This document shows, in pieces, positions 8,491 through 17,478 of a DNA stretch of 54,055 bases. The notes beneath the pieces were generated by a model that made no database searches, had not been told where the DNA came from, and was given only the letters and a program-made list of their open reading frames with translations. The stretch is from positions 1 through 54,055 of the forward strand of contig JAAGZR010000052.1 of assembly GCA_024206155.1 (NCBI GenBank), written 5' to 3'. The position numbers and the translations under genes are program-made. This DNA is from Aliivibrio sp. (GTDB lineage: Bacteria > Pseudomonadota > Gammaproteobacteria > Enterobacterales > Vibrionaceae). How positions within the stretch are numbered: the first letter of the stretch is position 1; each line of letters starts with the position of its first letter.

Positions 8491-8530
8491 TACCAATCAC
8501 AGTAAGTAAGTGCTCAGTACAATCGGTATA
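8488..8530. repeat. Short copy of the MITE-like repeat at the oxyR stop codon
   Basis: Bases 8488-8517 are identical, 30 of 30, to the reverse complement of 5002-5031. They are followed by TACAATCGGTAT, which in reverse complement (ATACCGATTGTA) resembles the element's other end. It therefore looks like an internally deleted copy of about 42 bp keeping both ends. It begins on the oxyR stop codon. Confidence 0.65.
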
Positions 8531-8553
8531 GATTTAATTGAACGTTAAGAAAT

Positions 8554-8583
8554 AAAAAGGACGCTAAATTAGCGTCCTTTTTT
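8554..8583. terminator. Bidirectional terminator between oxyR and mrcA
   Basis: AAAAAGGACGCTAA pairs with TTAGCGTCCTTTTT around a very small loop, with A- and T-runs at the two sides, so it can end both convergent transcripts. Confidence 0.88.
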
Positions 8584-8593
8584 ATTGCTTGCG

Positions 8594-11092
8594 TTAGAAT
8601 AGACTTTCGTCTTCCATTCCGTCGCCATCTGCATCACTGGATGAATAGATAGTGTCTTGGAAATCTTGTTTCACGTACTCTTTCGGTTCAGTACCGCTGG
8701 CAAAGTATTCCCACATGCTAGTTTCATCATTTTTATTGGTCAATAGGCCTGTTTCACGGTCTATTTTGACTTTAATTATGTTTGCAGGAAGGCGTTCTTG
8801 CTCCTCTGGTACACCTTCAAGCGCTACTTTCATAAAGTTTATCCACGCATAGATAGCCGTTTTACCACCTGATTCACCACCAAAGGACATCTCTTCTTTG
8901 GTCATGTTGTCATTTTTTGTGGTGTAACCTAATCGATGTGATGGGTTATCAAAACCAACCCATGCTGTTGCTACTACATTTGGTCCATAGCCGTTATACC
9001 AAGCATCAACAGAGTCATTGGTTGTCCCTGTTTTACCACCAATATCACGACGTTTTAATACTTGTGCTCGCCAGCCAGTGCCGTTCCAGCCTGTACCTTT
9101 ATGCCAGCTACCACCGCCCCAAATATTGCTGTACATCATTTGTTTGGTTAAGAAAGCATTTTGTGCAGAAATTACTTTCTTCGCATAAGGCGAGTCTTCA
9201 TCATTTTGATTTGAGCAATTTGTTTGGCAAATGGTTTTTGGTGTTGCTTTATACACTTCATCACCAAAAGGTCCCATGATATGGTCAATATAATAAGGTT
9301 CTACGTAATAGCCATTATTGGCAAATACAGCGAAACCTTGCGCCATTTGAATTGGTGTTAAGCTGCCAGCACCTAGAGCGATAGTTTCAGAACGAGGGAT
9401 CTCTTCTTTTTTAAAGCCAAAGCGAGTGAGGTAATCAATAGTTTCGTCTAAACCGACTTCACGTAGCACACGAACGGCCATTACGTTTTTAGATTGAGCT
9501 AAACCAATACGTAGGCGCGCAGGGCCAACATAAGTTGGTGGCGAATTTTTTGGTCGCCATGCCGTACCTTGGCTTTGATCCCAAGTATTGATTGGGGCAT
9601 CATTTACCAAGCTTGCCAGTGTTTTGCCATGGTAAAGCGCAGCAGAGTAAATGAATGGCTTAATACTAGAGCCTACCTGACGCACTGATTGTGTTGCACG
9701 GTTAAATTTATTATGAACAAAGTTGAAACCACCAACTAATGACGTTATTGCGCCATCTGTTGGATCCATGGCAACAAAAGCGGTATTGGCAGCAGGCACT
9801 TGGCTTAGTTTCCAAACCGTCGTTGTTACATCATTTTGGGTTTCTTGGCTTAATGGTCTAACATACACTTGCTCTCCTGCCGCTAAAATATCTGCCGCAC
9901 GATGAGGTGATGGGCCTTGGCGTTTGTCGGTTTTAAAGCGACGGGCCCACTTTAAGCCATCCCATGGAATGGTAGCTATACCGTTGTTTTTAATATCAAC
10001 TGTTGCTGTTTCTCCTTTAACAGATAAAACAACGGCAGGGATTAGTTCACCATAAGAGGGTTCATTTCTAAGGTGTTTAGCTATTTCTTTTTCATCAAGT
10101 GGCGTTGCTTTTGGTTCCCAAACTGTCTTAACTGCACCACGGAAACCATGACGTTCATCATAAGCTAGCAGGTTATCAATTGATGCTTTGTTTGCTGCCG
10201 CTTGCATTTTTGAATCGACAGTCGTGTAGATGTTCATGCCCGAAGTATAAGCCGCTTCTTCACCGTATTTATTTACCATCCAAGCACGAGCAATTTCAGC
10301 AATATATGGTGCTTGCAATTCGATTTCTGCACCGTGGTATTTAGAAATAACCACCTCGGCTTTTGCATCATCAAATTCTTGCTTGGTTATGTAGCCTTCA
10401 TCAAGCATACGAGAAAGAACAACGTTTCGACGCGTAGTTGCGCGATCAACTGAGTAAATAGGGTTCATTGTTGATGGGGCTTTTGGTAAACCTGCGATAA
10501 TCGCAATTTCACCTAATGTCAGTTGGCTTACTTCCTTACCAAAGTACACGTGTGCTGCGGCGCCTACACCATAAGAGCGGTAGCCTAAATAGATTTTGTT
10601 TAAATACAGCTCAAGAATTTCTTGTTTGGTAAGCAGTTGTTCAATATGGACAGCAATAAAGATTTCTTTAATCTTACGCATGATTTTCTTCTCATTAGAT
10701 AAGAAGAAGTTACGTGCAAGTTGTTGAGTAATGGTACTCGCTCCTTGTTTTGCTGAGCCTGAGGCTAAGACAGCAAAAGCAGCACGAGTAATACCGATAG
10801 GATCAAACCCATAATGGCTATAAAAACGACTGTCTTCGGTCGCGATAATTGCTTCAAGCAAATGAGGAGGCATTTCTTCTAATTTAAGAGGAATGCGACG
10901 CTTCTCGCCAAATTGAGCAATTAATTTACCATCGCGGCTATATACCTGCATTGGTGTTTGTAGTTGTACATCTTTCAATGTTGCCACGTCTGGTAATTCT
11001 GGTTTCACATATTGGTAAAAACCAAAAATTGTTGTGACTCCAAGAATAATGCAAACCAATGTCGCTATAAGCAGTGCTTTTATGAACTTCAC
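8594..11092 (-). CDS. mrcA: Penicillin-binding protein 1A
   Basis: An 832-residue bifunctional peptidoglycan synthase of the inner membrane. A membrane anchor covers about residues 5-27. The GT51 glycosyltransferase domain has ATEDSRFYSHYGFD with catalytic E86 and QGASTITQQLARN. After an OB-like linker the transpeptidase has RQVGSSIKPF (nucleophile S475), the SKN triad and GGKTGTTND (K687). Order and length are those of PBP1A rather than PBP1B. It is divergent from pilMNOPQ, the usual gammaproteobacterial neighbourhood, with a 138-base shared promoter region. Confidence 0.96.
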   Translation of the reverse strand: MKFIKALLIATLVCIILGVTTIFGFYQYVKPELPDVATLKDVQLQTPMQVYSRDGKLIAQFGEKRRIPLKLEEMPPHLLEAIIATEDSRFYSHYGFDPIGITRAAFAVLASGSAKQGASTITQQLARNFFLSNEKKIMRKIKEIFIAVHIEQLLTKQEILELYLNKIYLGYRSYGVGAAAHVYFGKEVSQLTLGEIAIIAGLPKAPSTMNPIYSVDRATTRRNVVLSRMLDEGYITKQEFDDAKAEVVISKYHGAEIELQAPYIAEIARAWMVNKYGEEAAYTSGMNIYTTVDSKMQAAANKASIDNLLAYDERHGFRGAVKTVWEPKATPLDEKEIAKHLRNEPSYGELIPAVVLSVKGETATVDIKNNGIATIPWDGLKWARRFKTDKRQGPSPHRAADILAAGEQVYVRPLSQETQNDVTTTVWKLSQVPAANTAFVAMDPTDGAITSLVGGFNFVHNKFNRATQSVRQVGSSIKPFIYSAALYHGKTLASLVNDAPINTWDQSQGTAWRPKNSPPTYVGPARLRIGLAQSKNVMAVRVLREVGLDETIDYLTRFGFKKEEIPRSETIALGAGSLTPIQMAQGFAVFANNGYYVEPYYIDHIMGPFGDEVYKATPKTICQTNCSNQNDEDSPYAKKVISAQNAFLTKQMMYSNIWGGGSWHKGTGWNGTGWRAQVLKRRDIGGKTGTTNDSVDAWYNGYGPNVVATAWVGFDNPSHRLGYTTKNDNMTKEEMSFGGESGGKTAIYAWINFMKVALEGVPEEQERLPANIIKVKIDRETGLLTNKNDETSMWEYFASGTEPKEYVKQDFQDTIYSSSDADGDGMEDESLF

Positions 11093-11230
11093 CTGATAAT
11101 TCCTGTTTACTTTAATCTATATTGTCGTTTCTAACCCATAACTGAGTAGTATAAATATAACACAACAAAAAATAACGTAAATTAACGCTTAATTTTGAGA
11201 TATTTATTTATTACTTGGAGTTAAATCAGG

Positions 11231-12229
11231 ATGATTTATCCCACTATCACAGGCTTAGATATAGGGCATCATAGCATTAAAACTGTATCAGTGAGGTTAA
11301 AAAAAGGTCAATTAGAGCTCATCGGTAGTCATGAGGTATTACTGCCTGAATCTGCTTTTTTAGATGTTAATACCTTACATATCGAAGAGGTAATCCCTCA
11401 CTTATGCCATTTAAAAAAGTGGATCAAACGGAGCCAGAAAAAGGTCGCTTTTTCAATTCCTGATAACAGTATTATGAGTAAAGTTATCCAGGTGGATAGT
11501 CAGCTTGATGAAAAAGAAACTGAATTCACAGTGATACATACATTTGAACAGCAAACGCCTTTTTTAGCCGAGGATCTGAATATTGACTTTGTTGAAATGG
11601 ATCAGCGAGGGGTCAATGGCGAGCAAACATCAATGTATCAAGTTTTTGCAGCAAAAAAAGAGTTGGTTGAGAGTCGTGAAGGCTGTTTAAAGAGAACGGG
11701 GTTTCTACCTGTGCTTGCCGAGGTCCATTCCCATGCTTTATTAACACTGTGGCGACAAAATATCATTCAATCTCCGAGTAAAAAAAATTGGATGTTGATT
11801 GATATTGGTCATTGTCAAACCACCTTCTGTATTACTTCTCCTAATCAGCACGCTTATAGTAAACAGGTTTTGTTTGGAGCTTCACATCAAAAGAGTGACA
11901 TTGAATTATCCCTATTAACACCATTAAATGAAGAAAAGTACACCCAATTTATTACGTTATTGGCCGAGCATGTTCATCGCCAACTCACACTATATTCCTC
12001 TATTCATAATCATAAAGTTGAGGGGGTGTGGCTAACGGGAGGAGGCTCAATGCTCCCTGAATTATCGGATTTATTGAGTTATGAACTCTCTCTGCCGACA
12101 GAACAGCTCAACATTATGTCTTTATTTCATGGTACGAAAAGGCGAGAGGCTCAACTTAATACATTAGACAATCAATATGCATTAGCTGCAGGGCTTGCAT
12201 TAAGAGGTGTTGAGTGGCTTACCAAATAA
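11231..12229 (+). CDS. pilM: Type IV pilus assembly protein PilM
   Basis: A 332-residue cytoplasmic actin-like ATPase that binds the PilN N terminus and links the pilus alignment complex to the motor. It starts with the FtsA-like GLDIGHHSIK phosphate loop and has a second DIGHCQTTF loop near residue 190 and a GVWLTGGGSMLP adenosine loop near 260. It is slightly shorter than the usual 350 residues. GGAG (11217-11220) precedes the ATG. It heads pilMNOPQ, whose genes overlap tightly, indicating translational coupling. Confidence 0.93.
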   Translation: MIYPTITGLDIGHHSIKTVSVRLKKGQLELIGSHEVLLPESAFLDVNTLHIEEVIPHLCHLKKWIKRSQKKVAFSIPDNSIMSKVIQVDSQLDEKETEFTVIHTFEQQTPFLAEDLNIDFVEMDQRGVNGEQTSMYQVFAAKKELVESREGCLKRTGFLPVLAEVHSHALLTLWRQNIIQSPSKKNWMLIDIGHCQTTFCITSPNQHAYSKQVLFGASHQKSDIELSLLTPLNEEKYTQFITLLAEHVHRQLTLYSSIHNHKVEGVWLTGGGSMLPELSDLLSYELSLPTEQLNIMSLFHGTKRREAQLNTLDNQYALAAGLALRGVEWLTK

Positions 12230-12783
12230 ACTTATTAGCTTGGCGCGAGAAGGAAAGAGAGAAATACAAGCGTCGCTTTTTATTGATCTTATCCTTTGGG
12301 GTATTTTTATCAGTATCTTTTCAATGGGGATGGGCTCAATACTTAAGCTTACAGCACTCAACTCAAGTAAACCGTAATCAATCATTAGATAATCATATCA
12401 ATTGGTTAAATAGCGAATTAAAAGAGTTAAATGAGATTGGAAAACAACACGAAGCAATACTAACTCGATTAGCGGTTGTTGAAGAGTTGCAGCAAAATAG
12501 GAATAAAACGACCCAATTATTAAATCTTCTCCCTGGGATTGTAACGGAAGGAATTTATTTAAATAAGGTGCGAATGCACAAAAGGTCGATTGAAATAAAA
12601 GGTTTTACTGATAGCAATGCCCGTTTAGCCACTATATTGGATAAATTGGAACGTTCACTCGAAGTGGAGTCGGTAGAAATGCATTCAATTATCTCTGGTA
12701 AACAGATTTTTGGTCATGATGTAAGTAGCTTTGAACTCTCATTTAAATTACTTTCAACGACTAAGAGTGGCAAGTATGAGTGA
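12214..12783 (+). CDS. pilN: Type IV pilus inner-membrane protein PilN
   Basis: A 189-residue bitopic protein. The short cytoplasmic N terminus AYQINLLAWRE is the conserved PilM-binding INLLPWR-type motif. It is followed by a membrane helix at about 22-42, then a coiled coil and a ferredoxin-like periplasmic domain that pairs with PilO. The start is the GTG at 12214 inside the end of pilM (16-base overlap, AGAGGTG ahead). No downstream start would keep the INLL motif, which decides for GTG. Confidence 0.9.
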   Translation: MAYQINLLAWREKEREKYKRRFLLILSFGVFLSVSFQWGWAQYLSLQHSTQVNRNQSLDNHINWLNSELKELNEIGKQHEAILTRLAVVEELQQNRNKTTQLLNLLPGIVTEGIYLNKVRMHKRSIEIKGFTDSNARLATILDKLERSLEVESVEMHSIISGKQIFGHDVSSFELSFKLLSTTKSGKYE

Positions 12784-13354
12784 TTGGAGAGATCTTGAGT
12801 TAGATGAAATTACTGACTGGCCATTGCTTCCTCAGTTATTGGTTATTGTTATTTTATGTTTTGTGGTTCAAGGGATGGGCTATTGGTTTTGGATAAAACC
12901 AATGATTCAAGATATTGAACAGCTAAAGCAAAAAGAGCTTAGCTTAAAAAGTACAGTGAAATATAAATATAACCAATTGGCAGCAATGCCAAAAATGGAA
13001 AATCAACTGAACGAATTGAATTTACGTTATGAATTTTTAGCACAACAACTTCCTGCTCAAAAAGAACTGGCGAGCATGCTTTCAGGTATTAACCAAGTTG
13101 GAATTCAAAATAAATTAACATTTACACGAATTGATTGGGGTGAGAAACAAAATAAAGCATTTCTTTATAAGTTGCCATTGAATATTGAGTTAACTGGCCA
13201 ATATCATGATATAGGCTCATTTGCTGAAGCGATGGCTGATCTTCCAAGGATCGTGAGTTTGGAAAATATTGATATTCAACGAGTCAGTACAGAGAGTAGT
13301 ACATTGCATTTTCGAGTAATGGCTTATACCTATCAATTTAAGGGGAAGGAATGA
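12776..13354 (+). CDS. pilO: Type IV pilus inner-membrane protein PilO
   Basis: A 192-residue partner of PilN in the alignment complex. MSDWRDLELDEITDWP leads into a membrane segment at about 20-42, followed by a coiled coil (IEQLKQKELSLKSTV) and a PilO periplasmic domain with AEAMADLPRIVSLENI. An upstream in-frame codon at 12731 would lengthen the frame, but the ATG at 12776 overlaps the pilN stop by 8 bases in the usual coupled manner and gives the conserved N terminus. Confidence 0.9.
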   Translation: MSDWRDLELDEITDWPLLPQLLVIVILCFVVQGMGYWFWIKPMIQDIEQLKQKELSLKSTVKYKYNQLAAMPKMENQLNELNLRYEFLAQQLPAQKELASMLSGINQVGIQNKLTFTRIDWGEKQNKAFLYKLPLNIELTGQYHDIGSFAEAMADLPRIVSLENIDIQRVSTESSTLHFRVMAYTYQFKGKE

Positions 13355-13866
13355 GAAATCGATGCTTTATAGCAGTGATGGTCTTTCTATTGGTGGGATG
13401 TAAAGCCAATACCGACCCACTTGATGCCTTTTATGTAGAGGCGAAAAAGCAAGGGGATGCAGAGGTTAAGCAGCTTGAGGAGGTGACATTATTTGCGGTT
13501 ACTCCTTATGCTCAACTCACTGGGCGATCGCCATTTGTCTTGCCAAAACAACCTGAAATTGCAACACAGCCAATAAAGAAAAAATCATGTTGGCAACCAA
13601 AATACAGAAAAAAAAATGGGTCACTTGAACGATATGCGTTGAGAAAATTACGATTAAAAGGCGTGATGGGCTCAAACGATAATATTACTGCATTAATACA
13701 AACGCCAAAGGGAAGCGTAGTGAAAGTTCATAAAGGGCAATACATGGGAAGCAATAATGGTCAAGTGGTTGATATTAAACCACAGTACATGACATTAAGG
13801 GAAACCTTGCCTGATGGCATGGGATGTTGGCAAAAAAGATACGTTAAATTAGCTCTAAAACATTAA
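13351..13866 (+). CDS. pilP: Type IV pilus lipoprotein PilP
   Basis: A 171-residue lipoprotein. The signal peptide ends in the lipobox LVGC with C17 as the lipidated residue. The rest contains a disordered proline-rich linker and a C-terminal beta-sandwich (VMGSNDNITALIQTPKGSVVKVHKG approximately 108-130), the domain that contacts PilQ. The ATGA overlap with the pilO stop shows coupling. It bridges PilNO in the inner membrane to the secretin. Confidence 0.9.
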   Translation: MRNRCFIAVMVFLLVGCKANTDPLDAFYVEAKKQGDAEVKQLEEVTLFAVTPYAQLTGRSPFVLPKQPEIATQPIKKKSCWQPKYRKKNGSLERYALRKLRLKGVMGSNDNITALIQTPKGSVVKVHKGQYMGSNNGQVVDIKPQYMTLRETLPDGMGCWQKRYVKLALKH

Positions 13867-13886
13867 CGGGATACCAAGGAATACGT

Positions 13887-15605
13887 ATGTTGCTAGGATG
13901 CAAAACAAGCAGTAAATTACTTTCTATTCAGCTATGTTTGCTGCTTATATTTAGCTTTTTCAGTCACTCTTCATTTGCAAAAGATATAGAGCTTAACCAA
14001 CTCGTGGATGTGAACTTTCAGTCAACAAAGAAAAAAGAAGGGGTGATTTCGGTTGATCTTGCCTCGGCTGCAGCCACGGTTGATTTACGAAAAGAAAAAG
14101 GAAAATTATTGATAGAGCTACATGATACGAAAGTCAGTAATGATAAGTTGGTTATTTTAGATGTTGAAGATTTTTCGACATTAGTGTCTCGAATTGAAAC
14201 GTTTCGAGAGTCTAAAAGCACACTGCTGTCAGTAGATATCAAAGGTGATTTTCAATATGACTATTTTTTAAAAGATCGTTCTTTACAGGTTGTGATTTCA
14301 AAACCACAGCTTAACGCAAATGAAACTAAAACCTCTGACGCCCAAGATAGCAAGCCCATTTCGATTAACTTTCAGGATATCCCTGTTAGACAGGTATTAC
14401 AATTAATCGCAGATTATAATGACTTTAACTTGGTCGTTGCTGATTCAGTAAAAGGTAACTTAACGTTGCGATTAGACGGAGTACCTTGGCAACAAGTATT
14501 GGATATTATCTTACAAGTAAAAAACTTAGATAAGCGAGTGGAAGGTAATGTTGTTTTAGTTGCTCCTAAATCAGAGTTGGATGCACAAGAGAAAAAAGTA
14601 TTAGAGCAAGCTAAAATGGCATCTGAGTTAGGTGCGCTCTCTTCGGTAATTATTCCTATTCATTATGCAAAAGCTTCTGATATTTCAGATCTTTTGATAG
14701 GAGAGGGAGAGATAACCATGTTGTCGAGCCGAGGCAGTATTACGGTTGATGAGCGAACTAACTCTTTATTGATAAGAGATCTTCCTGAAAATATAAACGT
14801 TGTTAAAGAGATCATTGAAAGTTTAGATGTACCAATTAAACAAGTTCAAATAGAAGCAAGGATTGTAACGGTAAACGAAGGTAATCTTGATGAATTAGGG
14901 GTCCGCTGGGGTATAACCAATACCAATGGTAGCACCACGGTTGGCGGTTCAATTGAAAGTAATTTAGCCTTTGGCGGTCTTTATAATGGCGGCGGTGACG
15001 GGGTGCCGGTTGATGATTTTTTAAATGTAAATTTAGGATTGGCTAACCCTGCGGCATCAAGCATCGCTTTTCAGGTTGCTAAGTTAGGGTCTGACTTATT
15101 ATTAGATTTAGAGCTTTCCGCTTTACAGGCAGAGTCTAAAGCTGAGATTATTTCGAGCCCGAGATTAATTACCACCAATAAAAAACCTGCTTATATTGAG
15201 CAAGGTACAGAAATACCTTATTTAGAAGCGTCATCGAGCGGGGCAACATCCGTTTCGTTTAAAAAAGCAGTATTAAGCCTAATGGTAACGCCGCAAATTA
15301 CACCAGATAATCGCTTAGTTTTAGATTTAACGGTCACTCAAGACAGACCAGGGCAAGTGGTGAAAACCGGTACTGGTGAAGCAGTAGCGATTGATACTCA
15401 GCGAATTGGAACTCAAGTACTGGTCGATAATGGTGAAACTGTTGTTTTGGGCGGTATCTATCAGCATTCGTTATCAAATAGTGTGGAAAAAGTACCATTA
15501 CTTGGTGATTTACCTCTACTTGGTGCTTTATTCCGCCGTAGCTCTGAAAATATAGGAAAGCAAGAATTATTAATCTTCGTTACACCAAAAGTTGTTATGG
15601 AGTAA
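13887..15605 (+). CDS. pilQ: Type IV pilus secretin PilQ
   Basis: A 572-residue outer-membrane channel for the pilus. An N-terminal signal peptide ends near HSSFA-KD. An AMIN domain (about 35-120) binds peptidoglycan. N0/STN and N1 domains follow (INFQDIPVRQVLQLIADYNDFN, about 155-280). The secretin core runs from about 320 to the end with VPLLGDLPLLGALFRR and a LLIFVTPKVV terminus. AAGGA precedes the ATG by 9 bases. Last gene of pilMNOPQ; the aroK gene follows 224 bases later. Confidence 0.95.
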   Translation: MLLGCKTSSKLLSIQLCLLLIFSFFSHSSFAKDIELNQLVDVNFQSTKKKEGVISVDLASAAATVDLRKEKGKLLIELHDTKVSNDKLVILDVEDFSTLVSRIETFRESKSTLLSVDIKGDFQYDYFLKDRSLQVVISKPQLNANETKTSDAQDSKPISINFQDIPVRQVLQLIADYNDFNLVVADSVKGNLTLRLDGVPWQQVLDIILQVKNLDKRVEGNVVLVAPKSELDAQEKKVLEQAKMASELGALSSVIIPIHYAKASDISDLLIGEGEITMLSSRGSITVDERTNSLLIRDLPENINVVKEIIESLDVPIKQVQIEARIVTVNEGNLDELGVRWGITNTNGSTTVGGSIESNLAFGGLYNGGGDGVPVDDFLNVNLGLANPAASSIAFQVAKLGSDLLLDLELSALQAESKAEIISSPRLITTNKKPAYIEQGTEIPYLEASSSGATSVSFKKAVLSLMVTPQITPDNRLVLDLTVTQDRPGQVVKTGTGEAVAIDTQRIGTQVLVDNGETVVLGGIYQHSLSNSVEKVPLLGDLPLLGALFRRSSENIGKQELLIFVTPKVVME

Positions 15606-15688
15606 TAAGATAGGGTAATTTAGTGCGTGTAATTGTAAGTGAAATTGAGTGTCAATAAATTTATTATGCTGAACTTTTCATCTAGCTA

Positions 15689-15718
15689 TTGCAATCACTA
15701 GCTATAAACTGAGATAAT
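15689..15718 (+). promoter_or_regulatory. Candidate sigma70 promoter for aroK
   Basis: TTGCAA (15689-15694) and GATAAT (15713-15718) are separated by 18 bases in the 224-base gap between pilQ and aroK. This would leave a leader of about 105 bases. Judged by eye only. Confidence 0.4.
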
Positions 15719-15829
15719 TTTCGGTCTGATCACAAAATATCTGTGAGGAATATGGTGCCACAGACAAGCGTCTATGAAAGAGACAACTGTTGGCAATGTC
15801 GTTAATGAACTTTGCATAATTTCTAAAAA

Positions 15830-16348
15830 ATGGCTGAAAAACGAAATATTTTCCTTGTTGGCCCAATGGGCGCCGGCAAAAGTACAATTGGTAGACACTT
15901 AGCACAGCAACTTCATATGGAGTTTCTTGATTCTGATACGGTAATCGAAGAACGTACAGGCGCAGATATCGCTTGGGTATTCGACGTTGAGGGTGAAGAA
16001 GGTTTCCGCATACGTGAAGAAGGTGTAATTAACGATTTAACCCAAGAGCAAGGAATTGTACTTGCAACGGGTGGTGGCTCTGTAATTAGTAAAGAGAGTC
16101 GTAATCGTTTATCTGCTCGTGGTGTTGTTGTATATCTTGAAACTACAATTGAGAAGCAGCTAGCTCGCACACAACGCGACAAAAAACGTCCGTTGCTTCA
16201 AACTGATGAACCTCGTGAAGTGTTAGAAGCACTAGCGAAAGAGCGTAATGCACTTTATGAAGAAGTGTCTGATTACGTTGTTCGCACCGATGATCAAAGT
16301 GCAAAAGTAGTTGCAAATCAAATCATCCAAATGCTTGAAGAGCGTTAA
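15830..16348 (+). CDS. aroK: Shikimate kinase I
   Basis: A 172-residue cytoplasmic kinase that phosphorylates shikimate in aromatic amino-acid synthesis. Walker [10 protein letters not shown] lies at 11-19, the shikimate-binding D and R residues are in DSDTVIEE and GFRIREE, followed by the GGG loop ATGGGSV and the lid RDKKRPLL. Length matches E. coli AroK. The ribosome site is weak. It starts the aroK-aroB-damX-dam-rpe-gph-trpS series, a gene order conserved with E. coli. Confidence 0.95.
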   Translation: MAEKRNIFLVGPMGAGKSTIGRHLAQQLHMEFLDSDTVIEERTGADIAWVFDVEGEEGFRIREEGVINDLTQEQGIVLATGGGSVISKESRNRLSARGVVVYLETTIEKQLARTQRDKKRPLLQTDEPREVLEALAKERNALYEEVSDYVVRTDDQSAKVVANQIIQMLEER

Positions 16349-16386
16349 TTCAAGTTATTTACTAAGACAGATACTGGGAACGGATC

Positions 16387-17475
16387 ATGGAAACGATTCA
16401 TGTAGATTTAGCAGAACGTAGCTATCCCATCTCTATCGGCGCCGAGTTGTTTTGCAACCCGGCGCATTTTTCATCTGTAATACCTGCCAAAAAACGTGTT
16501 GTCGTTATCAGTAATGTGACGGTTGCGCCGTTATATGCTCAACAAATCATCGACACCTTACAAACGTTTGAATGCCAAGTATCACTGCTTGAATTAGACG
16601 ATGGTGAACAATATAAAAATTTAGATACTTTCAATAATATCCTTACTTTTCTATTAGAAGAGAACCACAGCCGTGATGTAACGATTGTGGCTTTAGGCGG
16701 TGGTGTGGTTGGTGATGTGGTTGGCTTTGCCTCTGCATGTTATCAACGAGGTGTTGATTTTATCCAAGTACCGACAACCCTTCTTTCGCAAGTGGATTCG
16801 TCAGTTGGTGGTAAAACCGCGATAAATCACCCGCTTGGTAAGAATATGGTTGGTGCTTTTTATCAACCTAAAGCCGTTATTATTGATATTAATTGCCTTA
16901 AAACCTTACCTGAGCGTGAATTCGCCGCGGGAATGGCTGAGGTGATTAAGTACGGCATTATTGTCGATCGCGAGTTTTTTGATTGGCTTGATGAGAACAT
17001 GGATAAGCTTTATGCATTAGATCATGATGCGCTGGTTTATGCAATTTCGCGTTGTTGTCAAATCAAAGCAGATGTCGTGGCAAAAGATGAAAAAGAATCA
17101 GGAATGCGCGCGCTCTTGAATTTAGGCCATACTTTTGGTCATGCGATTGAAGCAGAAATGGGTTACGGTAATTGGCTGCATGGCGAAGCTGTGTCTGCTG
17201 GTACGGTAATGGCAGCGGTAACTGCGCAAAAAGAAGGGTTAATTTCACAATCTGATGTTGAACGTATTTGTTCTATTTTAGAAAAAGCGAAATTACCATT
17301 AAAAGCCCCAAACGAAATGACAGTAGATGCATTTATGAAGCACATGATGCGTGACAAGAAAGTCTTGTCAGGTAAGTTACGCTTGGTTCTACCAACATCG
17401 ATTGGCAGTTCTGAAGTCGTGACCGGTGTTTCTGAAGATGTGCTTGCTGAAGTAATTGAGCAATGTAAGGCGTAA
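16387..17475 (+). CDS. aroB: 3-Dehydroquinate synthase
   Basis: A 362-residue NAD- and zinc-dependent enzyme that converts DAHP to 3-dehydroquinate, the second shikimate step. It has the nucleotide loop [14 protein letters not shown] near 100, [19 protein letters not shown] near 130, and metal ligands E (GMAEVIKYG) and two His ([12 protein letters not shown] and WLHGEAVS). It lies 38 bases after aroK and 3 before damX. Confidence 0.96.
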   Translation: METIHVDLAERSYPISIGAELFCNPAHFSSVIPAKKRVVVISNVTVAPLYAQQIIDTLQTFECQVSLLELDDGEQYKNLDTFNNILTFLLEENHSRDVTIVALGGGVVGDVVGFASACYQRGVDFIQVPTTLLSQVDSSVGGKTAINHPLGKNMVGAFYQPKAVIIDINCLKTLPEREFAAGMAEVIKYGIIVDREFFDWLDENMDKLYALDHDALVYAISRCCQIKADVVAKDEKESGMRALLNLGHTFGHAIEAEMGYGNWLHGEAVSAGTVMAAVTAQKEGLISQSDVERICSILEKAKLPLKAPNEMTVDAFMKHMMRDKKVLSGKLRLVLPTSIGSSEVVTGVSEDVLAEVIEQCKA

Positions 17476-17478
17476 GAT

